A stretch of 64,000 bases of DNA from Lacticaseibacillus suilingensis (GTDB lineage Bacteria > Bacillota > Bacilli > Lactobacillales > Lactobacillaceae): assembly GCF_016861845.1 (NCBI RefSeq), contig NZ_BOLV01000011.1, positions 35,976-99,975 on the forward strand. Direction: 5' to 3'. The notes below the pieces were generated by a model, which searched no databases, was not told the DNA's origin, and worked only from the letters and a program-made list of their open reading frames with translations. Each line of letters starts with the position of its first letter. The stretch's first letter is position 1. The position numbers were made by a program, and so were the translations under genes. This document shows, piece after piece, positions 27,878 through 37,116 of this stretch.

Positions 27878-30235
27878 ATGAATAAAAAAATATTAACGAC
27901 GCTGGGATTTGATCAAATCCGCACCGCGTTGTTGCAGTATGTGGTGACCGCGGCGGGGCATAACCGCGTGCGGTCCTTGACGCCCACTGCCGATGCCAAG
28001 GCGGTGCAAACTGCGTTAGATGAAACGGCGGATGGTGCGAGCATTTTGCGGCTGCAAGGCGGGATTCCTATCCCCGAGCTGGAGGATATCGGCCCGGCGC
28101 TGAAGCGGGTGGAAATCGGCGCCACGCTGAACGGCCATGAGTTTGCGGCGCTGACGCGAGTGCTGCGCACGGTCTCAGCCGTCGATGATTTTCTGACGGG
28201 GTTAACTGATAAAATCGATTTGCGCCGCGTGTATCAGCTGCAAGAAACGCTGACGCGGCTGCCGCAGTTGACGCGGCGTTTGTACACCGCTGTCGACGAA
28301 GAAGGCAATGTGACCGACGAGGCGAGCGAACAGCTCAAGGCGATTCGCAATCAAATCAGGCAGCTGGAAGCCAATATTCGCTCCCGGATGGACAGCTATA
28401 TCCATGGCAACACGGCCAAGTATCTCAGCGACCCGCTGGTGACCCTGCGCGATGACCGCTTTGTCCTGCCGGTGCGGTCTGATTCCCGGGGCCAAGTGCC
28501 TGGGGTCGTGCATGACCAAAGTGCTTCTGGGGCCACACTGTTCATCGAACCACAGGCCGTGGTCGACATGAACAACCGGCTGCGCGAGGCCCAAATCGAA
28601 GAGAAAAATGAAGTGGCGCGGGTATTAGGGGAGCTGTCTGAAGAAGTAGCCCCATACACCAAGCAGATTGCCCGTAATGCCACGATTCTCGGCCATTTTG
28701 ATTTCATCAACGCCAAAGCTCGCTATGCGCGTGCCATCAAGGCAACCGAACCGCTGGTGTCAGCGAAAAATGAAGTTGATTTAATCCAGGCGCGCCATCC
28801 GCTGCTCGATCCTCATCACGTGGTGCCGAACGACATCACCCTGGGTAAGGACTACCAGGCGATTGTGGTCACCGGGCCGAATACTGGTGGGAAAACCATC
28901 ACCTTGAAGACGCTGGGGCTGATTCAGTTGATGGGGCAGGCTGGGCTGTTCATTCCGGCACATGAAGAAAGTCAAATTGGAATCTTCTCCGAGGTGTTTG
29001 CCGATATCGGGGATGAACAATCCATCGAACAAAGTCTCAGTACTTTCTCCGGCCACATGGCCAACATCGTGGAAATTCTTGATCATATCGACGACCACGC
29101 CTTGGTGCTGTTCGATGAACTTGGCGCCGGGACCGACCCGCAGGAAGGCGCGGCGCTGGCGATTGCGATTTTGGATGAAGTGGGCACGATTGGCGCCGAT
29201 GTGGTGGCGACCACCCACTATCCGGAATTGAAGCTTTACGGCTACAACACACCTGGCACCATCAATGCCTCGATGGAATTCGATGCCGCGACGCTGCAAC
29301 CGACATACCGGCTGTTGATTGGGGTGCCAGGGCGGTCGAATGCCTTCGACATTTCGCGGCGCTTAGGGCTGGATTCGGCCATTGTCGATCGCGCCAAGGC
29401 CTTGATTGCCGATGACAGCCATGATCTCAACAACATGATTGCCGATCTGGAAAGCCAGCGCAAAGCGGCGGAGACCGAATATAAGGCCGTGCGCCAGGAG
29501 CTCAACGCTGCCCAGGCCTTGCACGACGATTTGGAAAAGGCGTACCGCACCTTTGAAACCCAGCGTGATCAGCAGCTCAAGCAAGCGCAAAGCCAGGCCA
29601 ACTTGCTGGTCGAAAAAGCGCAAACTAAAGCCGACAAAATCATCAAGCAACTGCGTGCCATGCAGCAAAGTGGCGCCGGCAGCGTGAAGGAAAATGAGCT
29701 GATTGACGCCAAGACGGCGCTGAAGCACCTGACGCCAGAGTCTACGCCGAAAAATCGGGTGCTGCGGCGCGAGAAGCGCAAGCAGGCTTTGCATCCTGGC
29801 GATACCGTCAAGGTGCTCAGCTACGACCAAACCGGCGATTTACTGGACCAGGTCGATAACGACCACTGGGATGTCCAATTGGGCATCATGCGGATGCGGA
29901 TTAAAACTTCAGACATCGAAAAAATTGCTACCCCCAAGGCTGAAACGCCGAAACGCCGCGTGGTTGCGGTGAAAGGCGGCAGCACTAGTGGCCCAAGTAC
30001 GACGCTGGATTTGCGCGGGGTGCGCTATGACGACGCCATGCAACAACTGGATAGTTACATCGACTCGGCGCTGCTGGCAGGATATCCGCAAGTGACCATT
30101 GTGCATGGCTTGGGGACTGGTGCGATTCGCAACGGGGTCACCCAGTATCTCAAGCGCAACTCCCAAGTCAAAAAATTCGGCTATGCCCCGCAAAATGCCG
30201 GCGGTTCAGGCGCGACGATTGTGCAATTCAAATAA
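27878..30235 (+). CDS. mutS2: Endonuclease MutS2 / ribosome rescue factor RqcU
   Basis: A 785-residue MutS paralogue without the mismatch-recognition domain. It has core/lever helices at 1-310, the ATPase with Walker A GPNTGGKTITLKTLG, Walker B LVLFDELGAGTDPQEGAALA and the histidine in TTHYPELK. A long coiled coil covers about 500-620, a KOW-like stretch (HPGDTVKVLSYDQTGDLL) follows, and the C-terminal Smr nuclease domain has LDLRGVR, HGLGTGAI and GATIVQFK. MutS2 homologues act in anti-recombination and in splitting collided ribosomes; which dominates here is not visible. GGAG precedes the ATG. Confidence 0.95.
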   Translation: MNKKILTTLGFDQIRTALLQYVVTAAGHNRVRSLTPTADAKAVQTALDETADGASILRLQGGIPIPELEDIGPALKRVEIGATLNGHEFAALTRVLRTVSAVDDFLTGLTDKIDLRRVYQLQETLTRLPQLTRRLYTAVDEEGNVTDEASEQLKAIRNQIRQLEANIRSRMDSYIHGNTAKYLSDPLVTLRDDRFVLPVRSDSRGQVPGVVHDQSASGATLFIEPQAVVDMNNRLREAQIEEKNEVARVLGELSEEVAPYTKQIARNATILGHFDFINAKARYARAIKATEPLVSAKNEVDLIQARHPLLDPHHVVPNDITLGKDYQAIVVTGPNTGGKTITLKTLGLIQLMGQAGLFIPAHEESQIGIFSEVFADIGDEQSIEQSLSTFSGHMANIVEILDHIDDHALVLFDELGAGTDPQEGAALAIAILDEVGTIGADVVATTHYPELKLYGYNTPGTINASMEFDAATLQPTYRLLIGVPGRSNAFDISRRLGLDSAIVDRAKALIADDSHDLNNMIADLESQRKAAETEYKAVRQELNAAQALHDDLEKAYRTFETQRDQQLKQAQSQANLLVEKAQTKADKIIKQLRAMQQSGAGSVKENELIDAKTALKHLTPESTPKNRVLRREKRKQALHPGDTVKVLSYDQTGDLLDQVDNDHWDVQLGIMRMRIKTSDIEKIATPKAETPKRRVVAVKGGSTSGPSTTLDLRGVRYDDAMQQLDSYIDSALLAGYPQVTIVHGLGTGAIRNGVTQYLKRNSQVKKFGYAPQNAGGSGATIVQFK

Positions 30236-30254
30236 TGAGTTGCCTGCAATTAAG

Positions 30255-30284
30255 TTGAGCCGGTATGGTGAAATGTGCTATAAT
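30255..30284 (+). promoter_or_regulatory. Probable trxA promoter
   Basis: TTGAGC (30255-30260), 18-bp spacer, TATAAT (30279-30284). A small hairpin CTTAGC/GCTAAG lies in the following leader of about 80 nt. Confidence 0.7.
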
Positions 30285-30371
30285 GATTCTAGTTACAAAT
30301 AGTAAGGACTTAGCAGCGGCTAAGCCAACCCAGACTGCTTTTGGTGGCAGCCGAAACAAGGAGGAATTCGC

Positions 30372-30686
30372 ATGGTTAAAGTCGTAACTGATCAAGATTT
30401 TAAACAAGAAACAGACACCGGCGTGACCCTGACTGACTTTTGGGCAACTTGGTGTGGTCCATGTAAGATGCAAAGTCCAGTGATCGAATCATTGGAAAAC
30501 AGCCGTTCTGACGTCAAGTTCACGAAGATGGACGTTGACCAGAATCAAGGCACCCCATCTGAATTTGGCATTATGGCAATTCCAACGCTGGTCATCAAAA
30601 AAGATGGCGCTGTGGTGGAAAAGCTCGTGGGCTACCAAACCAAAGACCAGCTGAACGCTGTGTTGGATAAGTACACTAAGGCTTAA
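30372..30686 (+). CDS. trxA: Thioredoxin
   Basis: A 104-residue cytosolic disulfide reductase with the active site WATWCGPCKM and the cis-proline stretch MAIPTLVI. It is a full-length single domain. AAGGAGG precedes the ATG by 7 nt, and it has its own TATAAT promoter and a strong terminator, so it can be expressed apart from mutS2. Its place directly after mutS2 is conserved in Firmicutes. Confidence 0.96.
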   Translation: MVKVVTDQDFKQETDTGVTLTDFWATWCGPCKMQSPVIESLENSRSDVKFTKMDVDQNQGTPSEFGIMAIPTLVIKKDGAVVEKLVGYQTKDQLNAVLDKYTKA

Positions 30687-30690
30687 CATC

Positions 30691-30719
30691 AACCCCTCGC
30701 AACCAGGCGAGGGGTTTTT
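30691..30719 (+). terminator. Terminator of trxA
   Basis: CCCCTCGC / GCGAGGGG-type stem with a 5- to 6-nt loop, followed by TTTTT. Confidence 0.9.
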
Positions 30720-30838
30720 GCGTGCCAAAAAGCGTCCGAGCCTCAGCCGACTCGGGCGCCATCAATTTGTATGATGTTTTGGGGGTAAGACTAGTTTTTC
30801 ACTGTCACAGGTTCCTGAGTGGTAGGGTCAGGGCCGCA

Positions 30839-31762
30839 TTAACGGTTGATGGAACGAGCCATCCGCTGCAAGGCGTGGCGTTCGCCGCGAATGGCCTTAG
30901 ACAGCGCATAGATGTTTTCAAAAGGTGACTGCACACCCCAGCCGGCATCGCCGATGTGCTGAATATCCACGCCGAGCACCTTGTTGCGGACGGCGACCTC
31001 GGCAATGTAGGCGGCGCCAGAGGATTCTTGACTGGTACCAATTGCGCTCATCACCAGCGCACCTTGGGCATGCACCAGTTTTACGATGGGCTTCAGGTCG
31101 CTTTCGTCCAGCCCGGGCACGGTACCAACAGCTGGCACCAAGATGACATCAGCGCCGGCCGCGAGGAATGCTTCTGCTGCCTCTTGGTCGATGACTGGTT
31201 CGTTCACCCCAGCGGCGTGCATCTTGCCGGCAATGATCAAACCGGAGAAGACGCGCTTGGCCACTTTAATATTCTCGGCAATCTGGGCATTCGTGACCCC
31301 GGTGCCGGGATTACCGGTCAGGCAGACAAAGTTGAATCCTAGCCGTTCTGCTTCTTTGAATGTTGCTTCACTCGCCTGGCGGCCGGCAGGGATTTCCTCA
31401 CGCGTTTCCTGCATGTCCGCGTTGACGTCGACCGGTTCCAGATTGACTCCGATTGGCCGGCCCACCAGCTGCTGCAGGTGGTGGACACTTTCACCGTCGT
31501 GCTGGGGCTCAGGCACGAGCGTTTTGCTAGGATATAACCCAAAAATGGCAGGGTTGAAGACATCCAGTCCATTTAACAGGATTAAGTCGGCCCCGAACGC
31601 CGCCGCGTATTCACTAGCGGTTAAGCCATCGCCAACGGGATTGCCAGTGACGTTTTCGCTGACAATGGTTCGGCCTTCGCTGGCTAAAATGCTTTGTTTG
31701 AGTTCCGCGCCATTCATTTTCAATATTTCACTTGCATTAGCACTGAGTAACCTGGTTACCAT
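30839..31762 (-). CDS. Conserved TIM-barrel-like protein of unknown function (probably DUF7916)
   Basis: A 307-residue protein with the alternating pattern of a (beta/alpha)8 barrel: LILLNGLDVFNP, GVNLEPVDV, FVCLTGNPGTGVTN, LIIAGKMHAAGV, VILVPAVGTVPGLD, LVMSAIGTSQESSGA. Relatives in lactobacilli, Listeria and enterococci are often misnamed haloacid dehalogenase or PEP phosphonomutase and sit with orphan PTS EIIC genes; I believe the family is now DUF7916. No reaction is established. ATG 31762 is 8 nt after GGAG; the upstream GTG at 31771 overlaps that site. It is divergent from the ROK regulator. Confidence 0.82.
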   Translation of the reverse strand: MVTRLLSANASEILKMNGAELKQSILASEGRTIVSENVTGNPVGDGLTASEYAAAFGADLILLNGLDVFNPAIFGLYPSKTLVPEPQHDGESVHHLQQLVGRPIGVNLEPVDVNADMQETREEIPAGRQASEATFKEAERLGFNFVCLTGNPGTGVTNAQIAENIKVAKRVFSGLIIAGKMHAAGVNEPVIDQEAAEAFLAAGADVILVPAVGTVPGLDESDLKPIVKLVHAQGALVMSAIGTSQESSGAAYIAEVAVRNKVLGVDIQHIGDAGWGVQSPFENIYALSKAIRGERHALQRMARSINR

Positions 31763-31909
31763 CAATTTCACTCCAATATCGTTGCGACTAAATTATTTTT
31801 TGTAATTAAATTTGAGCGCTACCGAGGCCAATCGCAGCGCGTTGCTAAGCCACAACCTGATATTAACGGGACAGAGAACACGCGTCAATCCTAAAAATAG
31901 CGTTTTCAC

Positions 31910-31938
31910 TTGTTTGCGACTTATTTATCAAATACAAT
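31910..31938 (+). promoter_or_regulatory. Probable promoter of the ROK regulator
   Basis: TTGTTT (31910-31915), 17-bp spacer, TACAAT (31933-31938), in the AT-rich gap between the divergent TIM-barrel and ROK genes. Confidence 0.55.
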
Positions 31939-31973
31939 AATGTCGAACCACAAATTGGAAACGAGGCTAAATG

Positions 31974-33158
31974 ATGGCTGAAAGTACTCAGCGCCGGCGT
32001 AACCGGCAAAAAATCTTGGAAGATCTCTATGTCTACGCACCGGCTTCGCGCATTGATATTGCCAACCGGACGCACATTACCCCGGCTACCGTGACCACCT
32101 TGACCGCCGCCATGTTGGATGCTGGTGAAATTGCTGAAGATGGCGAGGCGGCAGTCAAAATTGGCCGGCCCAAAGTGCTTCTGCGCCTCACGGCAGCCGA
32201 TGACTACTATGTGGGCTGTGAATTGCGGGCAGAAGCGTACACCTTCGTATTAACCGATGCCACCGGGAAAGTGGTTGATCATCAGGCCACGTCTTTCTCG
32301 CGCCAGTTCGATCCGATTGAATCAACCGTGCAAACCCTGACCAGTGCGTTGCAGGCCTTTTTAGCGCAGCATCACGATAAACATATCCTGGCAGTGGGCA
32401 TCGCCATTCCCGGCCATTACGAGCCAGACACGCAGCGCATTGCTTCAGATCATCCGCACTGGTCGCAATTCGATTTTACCTCGTTGAATGATGCCATCAA
32501 CGTGCCAGTCTATTATGAAAACAATGTTCAAGCGATGGCCATCACCGAGCGGCTGTTCAACAGCCATCAAAATGATGAAACGTTCATCTTCTTTCATGTG
32601 GCGCTGGGCGTGGTGTGCTCGACCATCTACCATGGCCGCATCTACGGTAAGCATAATCCGCTGGTGGGCGAAGTGGCCCACATGGTTGTGAACACGGAAG
32701 GGGAGCTTTGTAGCTGCGGGCGGCGCGGGTGCTTGCAAACCTATTCCTCTGAAAATTGGATCATGCGCAAAGCCCGTGTCCTGTACCAACAGGCCGATCA
32801 GACCTACTTGCGGCAACTGGCAAAGACGCCGGCCGCTTTGACCTTCGATGAAGTGCTGCAAGCCTACGACCTTGGAGATACCGGCGTCATGAATATTCTG
32901 ACGAATGCCATCAAGTATCTAGCCGTGGCCGTGACTAACTTTACGCTGCTCATCGACGCGCAAAGGATCATCCTGCATGGCCGAATTTTCGAGCGACCAG
33001 CCTTATTCCGTCAGCTTCAACAATACCTACAAACCAACCAGGTCACCGTTGCGACGGTGACGACGAGGCGGCTGGTGGTGAAGCCAGCTTTGCTCTACGA
33101 TGGTGCGGTAGGGGGCGCCGGCCTGGCCATTGGCCGGGATCGCTTGGGTTTTGCCTGA
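31974..33158 (+). CDS. ROK family transcriptional regulator (NagC/XylR type)
   Basis: A 394-residue sugar-responsive regulator. It has an N-terminal winged helix (NRQKILEDLYVYAPASRIDIANRTH) followed by an ASKHA sugar-kinase-like domain (VGIAIPGHY, YENNVQAMAI) and the ROK zinc site in the CxCGxxGC pattern (ELCSCGRRGCLQTY). Two ATGs are adjacent (31971, 31974); the second has the better spacing from GAGG. It probably controls the divergent TIM-barrel gene and the downstream EIIC gene in response to a sugar or sugar phosphate. The ligand is unknown. Confidence 0.9.
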   Translation: MAESTQRRRNRQKILEDLYVYAPASRIDIANRTHITPATVTTLTAAMLDAGEIAEDGEAAVKIGRPKVLLRLTAADDYYVGCELRAEAYTFVLTDATGKVVDHQATSFSRQFDPIESTVQTLTSALQAFLAQHHDKHILAVGIAIPGHYEPDTQRIASDHPHWSQFDFTSLNDAINVPVYYENNVQAMAITERLFNSHQNDETFIFFHVALGVVCSTIYHGRIYGKHNPLVGEVAHMVVNTEGELCSCGRRGCLQTYSSENWIMRKARVLYQQADQTYLRQLAKTPAALTFDEVLQAYDLGDTGVMNILTNAIKYLAVAVTNFTLLIDAQRIILHGRIFERPALFRQLQQYLQTNQVTVATVTTRRLVVKPALLYDGAVGGAGLAIGRDRLGFA

Positions 33159-33562
33159 AGCCGCGGAGAGCGCATTGTTATTTATATTTCACAATTAAAG
33201 TTGTCAGAGAAGAAACTGTGAAGCCGGCGCTATCCAGCTCGCGGTTTTTAATTTGTCCCCATCCATAGGAACAAATTTGTCAATGACCGTCAAAAAGGCC
33301 GCTGAATGAATGATTAATTCGGGTGGCAGTTGGTGGCTTTTGTTATTTAATGAGATCTCACTAGACACCCGGCAGTCGATAGAATACGCTTTGCTTGTGG
33401 CCAAAGGCAATATACCGGAGGCCGCGGCATGACCGACCGGCGTTATCTTCAAGTTAAGCCACGTTATTTTTCATTCGGCGCCGGTTGTTAGCTAGGCATC
33501 CCGCCAATCAATGCCTAACTGATTGCATCAGATTATTGAACTCATCTTAGGAGGACATTTTT
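33159..33562. other. 404-bp regulatory intergenic region before the PTS gene
   Basis: No credible gene. It mixes AT-rich blocks, includes the inverted repeat at 33250-33277, and ends in a strong Shine-Dalgarno (AGGAGG) for the EIIC gene. I could not pick a convincing -35/-10 pair or a full cre site. Confidence 0.5.
33250..33277. promoter_or_regulatory. Operator-like inverted repeat upstream of the EIIC gene
   Basis: AATTTGTCCC and GGAACAAATT form 10-bp arms (9 matched) separated by 8 bp. Its location between a ROK regulator gene and a PTS gene suggests a binding site for that regulator; this is inference. Confidence 0.45.
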
Positions 33563-34927
33563 ATGAACGCTATTATGAACTGGCTTGAAAAATATGTTGT
33601 GCCAGTTGCAGCGAAGATTGGCTCAATTCGATGGCTGGTGGCCTTGCGTGATTCATTCATCGCGACTTTACCCATTACCATGGCTGGGTCACTGGCTGTC
33701 TTGTTAAACGCTATCTTGCAGACTTATCCGGCGCAATGGGGCTGGACCGGGGTGGTCAACGCGGCGCAACCGCTGATCATGATCGACAACACAGTCTCGA
33801 TGGGATCCTTGAACATCTTCGCCATCTTCTTCGCGGTCATGTGGGGTTACCACTTGGCCTCGGCTTATAAAGTAGACGGGGTTGCTGGGGCGTTGGTTTC
33901 CGTTTCTGCCTTTTTCATGGGGATCAATGCGACGGCTCAGGTCGCGCTGGGAAAAAAGCTCAGTGCTGGGGCGGCTAAAATTCTGACCGACGCTGGTGTC
34001 ACCGTCAGTGATCAGTCCATTACTGTCGGTAACGCCTTTACTACTGGTCACTTGGGCTCCGCGAGCCTGTTTACCGCGATGATTTTCGGCGCTTTGGCCA
34101 TGGTAGTTTATATCTATCTGATGAAAAAGGACATCTCGATTAAGATGCCCGATACCGTGCCACCGGCGGTTTCCAAGGCCTTTGTTTCCTTGATTCCGGC
34201 GATTGCCGCACTGTATGTGATTTCCATTGTCAACTACCTCTTCACCTGGTGCACCGGTCAAGTCTTCGGCGACTGGTTGTCCGAAATGATTCAGGCGCCA
34301 TTGTTGCACGCCGGGCAATCAGCAGGGATGGTGCTGTTGGTCACCTTCCTGGTTCAGCTGCTATGGTTCTTCGGGATTCACGGCTCCAGTGTCCTGCAGC
34401 CAGTCCTGGATTCCATCTGGCAGACATCACAGCTGGCGAACATTGCGGCCCTGCAGAACCATGATCCGCTACCATACAAGTGGGTGCGGGGTTCTTGGGA
34501 TGCCTTCGCCTGGTACGGCGGTGCCGGTGGGACAATCATTTTATTGATTGCCATTCTTTGGGTCTCTAAGCGGGCCGACGAAAAAACCGTTGCCAAGCTG
34601 GCCTTTGTGCCTGGCCTGTTTAACATCAACGAACCCGTGATGTTTGGCTTGCCCGTTGTGCTTAATGCGATTTACTTCATTCCGTTCCTGCTGGCACCAC
34701 TGGTTAACACTGCAGTGGCTTATGTGGTGACAATGCTCGGGTGGGTCGCTCCGGTGCAGATTGCGGTGCCTTGGATTACCCCGCCAATCTTGGATGCTTG
34801 GATGGCTACCAACTTTGACTTCCGGGCCATCATCTTGGCGGTATTCAACATGATTGTGGCCTTCTTCATCTGGTTGCCTTTTGTCATGGCCTCTAGCCGG
34901 ATGCAAAATGAAGAACTCACTGAATAA
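33563..34927 (+). CDS. PTS sugar transporter subunit EIIC (lactose/cellobiose family)
   Basis: A 454-residue membrane permease with about ten helices. Family landmarks are MAGSLAVLLNAIL near the N-terminus, the segment FFGIHGSSVLQPVL that contributes to the sugar site, and FVPGLFNINEPVMFGLP carrying the conserved NEP motif with the essential glutamate. It takes up and phosphorylates a sugar together with EIIB and EIIA, but neither is encoded nearby, so it must borrow them. The substrate is unknown; beta-glucosides or chitobiose are typical. AGGAGG precedes the ATG. It is likely regulated by the upstream ROK protein. Confidence 0.92.
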   Translation: MNAIMNWLEKYVVPVAAKIGSIRWLVALRDSFIATLPITMAGSLAVLLNAILQTYPAQWGWTGVVNAAQPLIMIDNTVSMGSLNIFAIFFAVMWGYHLASAYKVDGVAGALVSVSAFFMGINATAQVALGKKLSAGAAKILTDAGVTVSDQSITVGNAFTTGHLGSASLFTAMIFGALAMVVYIYLMKKDISIKMPDTVPPAVSKAFVSLIPAIAALYVISIVNYLFTWCTGQVFGDWLSEMIQAPLLHAGQSAGMVLLVTFLVQLLWFFGIHGSSVLQPVLDSIWQTSQLANIAALQNHDPLPYKWVRGSWDAFAWYGGAGGTIILLIAILWVSKRADEKTVAKLAFVPGLFNINEPVMFGLPVVLNAIYFIPFLLAPLVNTAVAYVVTMLGWVAPVQIAVPWITPPILDAWMATNFDFRAIILAVFNMIVAFFIWLPFVMASSRMQNEELTE

Positions 34928-34944
34928 TCAGTAGGCAGATCGTG

Positions 34945-34971
34945 GCCGCTTCCTCGTGAAGCGGCTTTTTT
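34945..34971 (+). terminator. Terminator of the EIIC gene
   Basis: GCCGCTTC / GAAGCGGC with a 5-nt loop and TTTTTT. Confidence 0.9.
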
Positions 34972-34981
34972 GTCGCCTGAA

Positions 34982-35010
34982 ACTAAAAAAGTCACCAGCG
35001 CACTGGTGAC
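34982..35010 (-). terminator. Terminator of yslB
   Basis: GTCACCAG / CTGGTGAC, a perfect 8-bp stem with a 4-nt loop. On the minus strand it is followed by a run of T (AAAAAA at 34985-34990 on the plus strand). Confidence 0.85.
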
Positions 35011-35018
35011 TAGGACGG

Positions 35019-35486
35019 TTAAAGCTGCACATGCATATCTGGCCGAGGGACTTCAGCTTTGAGGTCCATGGCGGCAGTGAGATGCACTTTTTGTTTGTGG
35101 GTATCAACAGTGGCGTTGGCTTCAACCACCACCCCGAGGGCTTGCTGAAGGCTCTCGGCAAGAAAGCCCGCTTCTAACTGAAAATCCGGCTGGGGGAAGT
35201 TCGCAATGCGTGTGGCAACCACGGTGCCGGCTAGGGTATAAACGCGTTCGTGGCGTTTTGCGGATTCCGCTGTCAGCTCGCCAAAGCCGACTTCTGCAAA
35301 CAGCTGAGTGAGCTCGGCTTCGTCGACTGGCAATTTTCGGGCCAGGGCCCGGCCGGCCCAATAGGAGATGTTCGAGGTTTCTTCGCCTAATAACTCAGGC
35401 AGCAGCAAGTCTCTGAGCATCAGCTGCCCGAACAAGGGGCCTTCTGCGGGCAGAGCCAGTAAGTCTTGATATGTTCCTTTTGCCAT
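35019..35486 (-). CDS. yslB: YslB family protein (DUF2507)
   Basis: A 155-residue V4R-like small-ligand domain protein of unknown function. Seen: FGQLMLRDLLLPELLGEET, ISYWAGRALARKLP and a C-terminal cysteine-free strand region. The annotated start is the ATG at 35486 after GGAGGC; the long upstream extension has no support. It is divergent from murI, a neighbourhood kept in Bacillus and lactobacilli, where YslB sits next to racE. Confidence 0.85.
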   Translation of the reverse strand: MAKGTYQDLLALPAEGPLFGQLMLRDLLLPELLGEETSNISYWAGRALARKLPVDEAELTQLFAEVGFGELTAESAKRHERVYTLAGTVVATRIANFPQPDFQLEAGFLAESLQQALGVVVEANATVDTHKQKVHLTAAMDLKAEVPRPDMHVQL

Positions 35487-35649
35487 TGAGGCGCCTCCAA
35501 AACTGCGCAACCGCTGCGCAATGATCCTTTTCATTATAGCGGAAAAGGCCTCAGGACAACAGAGGCGAAACACTGCGCTGACTTGAATTTTTGCCGCGTA
35601 GCGTCCACAATGGAGGTTCAAAGTCATTTAACGAAAGGCAGATTGGGTT

Positions 35650-37116
35650 ATGAATACACAACCGATTGGCTTCATTGATTCAGGCGTCGGGGGCCTGACC
35701 GTCGTCAAAGAAGCACTGCGGCAGCTGCCGAATGAAAATGTCGTCTTCCTGGGGGACCAAGCGCGCTTGCCTTATGGGCCGCGCCCAGCGGCGCAGGTGC
35801 GGGCATTCACCTGGCAGATGGTAAACTTTTTGCTTCAGCAGCAAATTAAAATGCTGGTGATTGCCTGCAATACGGCCACCGCGGCAGCATTGCCTGACAT
35901 TCGCCAGAAGCTGAACATTCCGGTGGTCGGGGTAATTGTGCCAGGCTCGCGGGCGGCGATTAAAGCCACCAGCACCAACCATATTGGCGTGATTGGTACG
36001 GAAGGGACGGTGAAGAGTAACGCTTATGCTGACACCATTCATGGCAAAGCCGCTCACATCAAGGTAACCAGTTTGGCGGCGCCGAAGTTTGTCCCGCTGG
36101 TTGAAAGCAACGAAATGACCTCCCCAGTGGCTAAACGCGTGGTGGCTGAAACCTTGCAGCCGCTGCTTCACCAAGGCATTGATACCCTGGTGATGGGCTG
36201 CACGCATTACCCGTTGCTGCGGCCGTTGACTCAAAATGTGATGGGTGATGACGTCACCTTAATTGACTCTGGTGCCGAAACCGTCAGCGAAGTATCGATG
36301 TTACTGGATTACTTCGACATTGCGGCCGGGCCCAAGACGCAGGCCACCCGCGTCTTTTATACCACCGGTAATGCCAAGATGTTTGATGTCATTGCCGGCA
36401 ACTGGCTGGGGCTAAAGGTCAATGCTCAGCATGTGACCATCGACGCCGAGGCCACGGATCATTTACCGGCGGCTGCCCCGCAAACCGTGGTGATTGCCTC
36501 GAAAAACGCCGGCAAAGTCAAGGAACTGGCAGCGATGTTTGAAGCAGATGGCCTCAGCGTCAAAAGTCTGGCGGATTTCCCCGACTTGCCGACAGTGCCG
36601 GAAACTGGCGAGACCTTTGAGGAAAATGCGCGGCTGAAGGCAGACGGCTATGCTAGCGCTTTGGAGCTACCAGTGGTGGCTGATGACTCGGGCCTGATGG
36701 TGGATGCCTTAGACGGTGCGCCAGGGGTATTTTCCGCCCGGTACGCTGGCCGCGGTCATAATGATGCTGCCAATAATGCCAAGCTGATTGCCAACCTAGC
36801 AGAAGTGGCGCCAGAGCAGCGTACTGCCACTTTCCATACGACCTTGGTGTTTGCCAAACCGAATGATCCGGACCATGACCTTGTTGTGAATGGCGAGGTG
36901 AAAGGCCAAATCACTGGCGTACCAGAAGGGGACAACGGTTTCGGCTATGATCCTTACTTCTTCCTGCCGGCGCTAGGCAAAACCATGGCCCAGCTGACGA
37001 GCAGCGAGAAAAATCAGGTCAGCCACCGCGGCAACGCCATGCGCGCCTTGGAAAAGCAATGGCAGCAGTGGTTCACAGGCAAGGAGGACGCACATGAAAC
37101 TCGTCGCAGTGAGTGA
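35650..37116 (+). CDS. Fused glutamate racemase (MurI) - dITP/XTP pyrophosphatase (RdgB)
   Basis: A 488-residue two-enzyme fusion. Residues 1 to about 268 are MurI, which makes D-glutamate for peptidoglycan: IDSGVGGLTVV, catalytic Cys73 in ACNTAT and Cys184 in GCTHYP. Residues from about 278 are an RdgB/Ham1 house-cleaning pyrophosphatase that removes dITP and XTP: IASKNAGKVKEL, TGETFEENA, VADDSGLMVDALDGAPG, GYDPYF, SHRGNAM. No stop or frameshift lies between, and both active sites look intact. The two are usually separate adjacent genes. It overlaps the next phosphodiesterase gene by 23 bp. Confidence 0.93.
   Translation: MNTQPIGFIDSGVGGLTVVKEALRQLPNENVVFLGDQARLPYGPRPAAQVRAFTWQMVNFLLQQQIKMLVIACNTATAAALPDIRQKLNIPVVGVIVPGSRAAIKATSTNHIGVIGTEGTVKSNAYADTIHGKAAHIKVTSLAAPKFVPLVESNEMTSPVAKRVVAETLQPLLHQGIDTLVMGCTHYPLLRPLTQNVMGDDVTLIDSGAETVSEVSMLLDYFDIAAGPKTQATRVFYTTGNAKMFDVIAGNWLGLKVNAQHVTIDAEATDHLPAAAPQTVVIASKNAGKVKELAAMFEADGLSVKSLADFPDLPTVPETGETFEENARLKADGYASALELPVVADDSGLMVDALDGAPGVFSARYAGRGHNDAANNAKLIANLAEVAPEQRTATFHTTLVFAKPNDPDHDLVVNGEVKGQITGVPEGDNGFGYDPYFFLPALGKTMAQLTSSEKNQVSHRGNAMRALEKQWQQWFTGKEDAHETRRSE

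Noticed and set aside
33204..33452. 82-codon minus-strand frame between the ROK and EIIC genes
   Set aside because: No ribosome site, no recognisable domain, and it covers the operator-like region upstream of the PTS gene.
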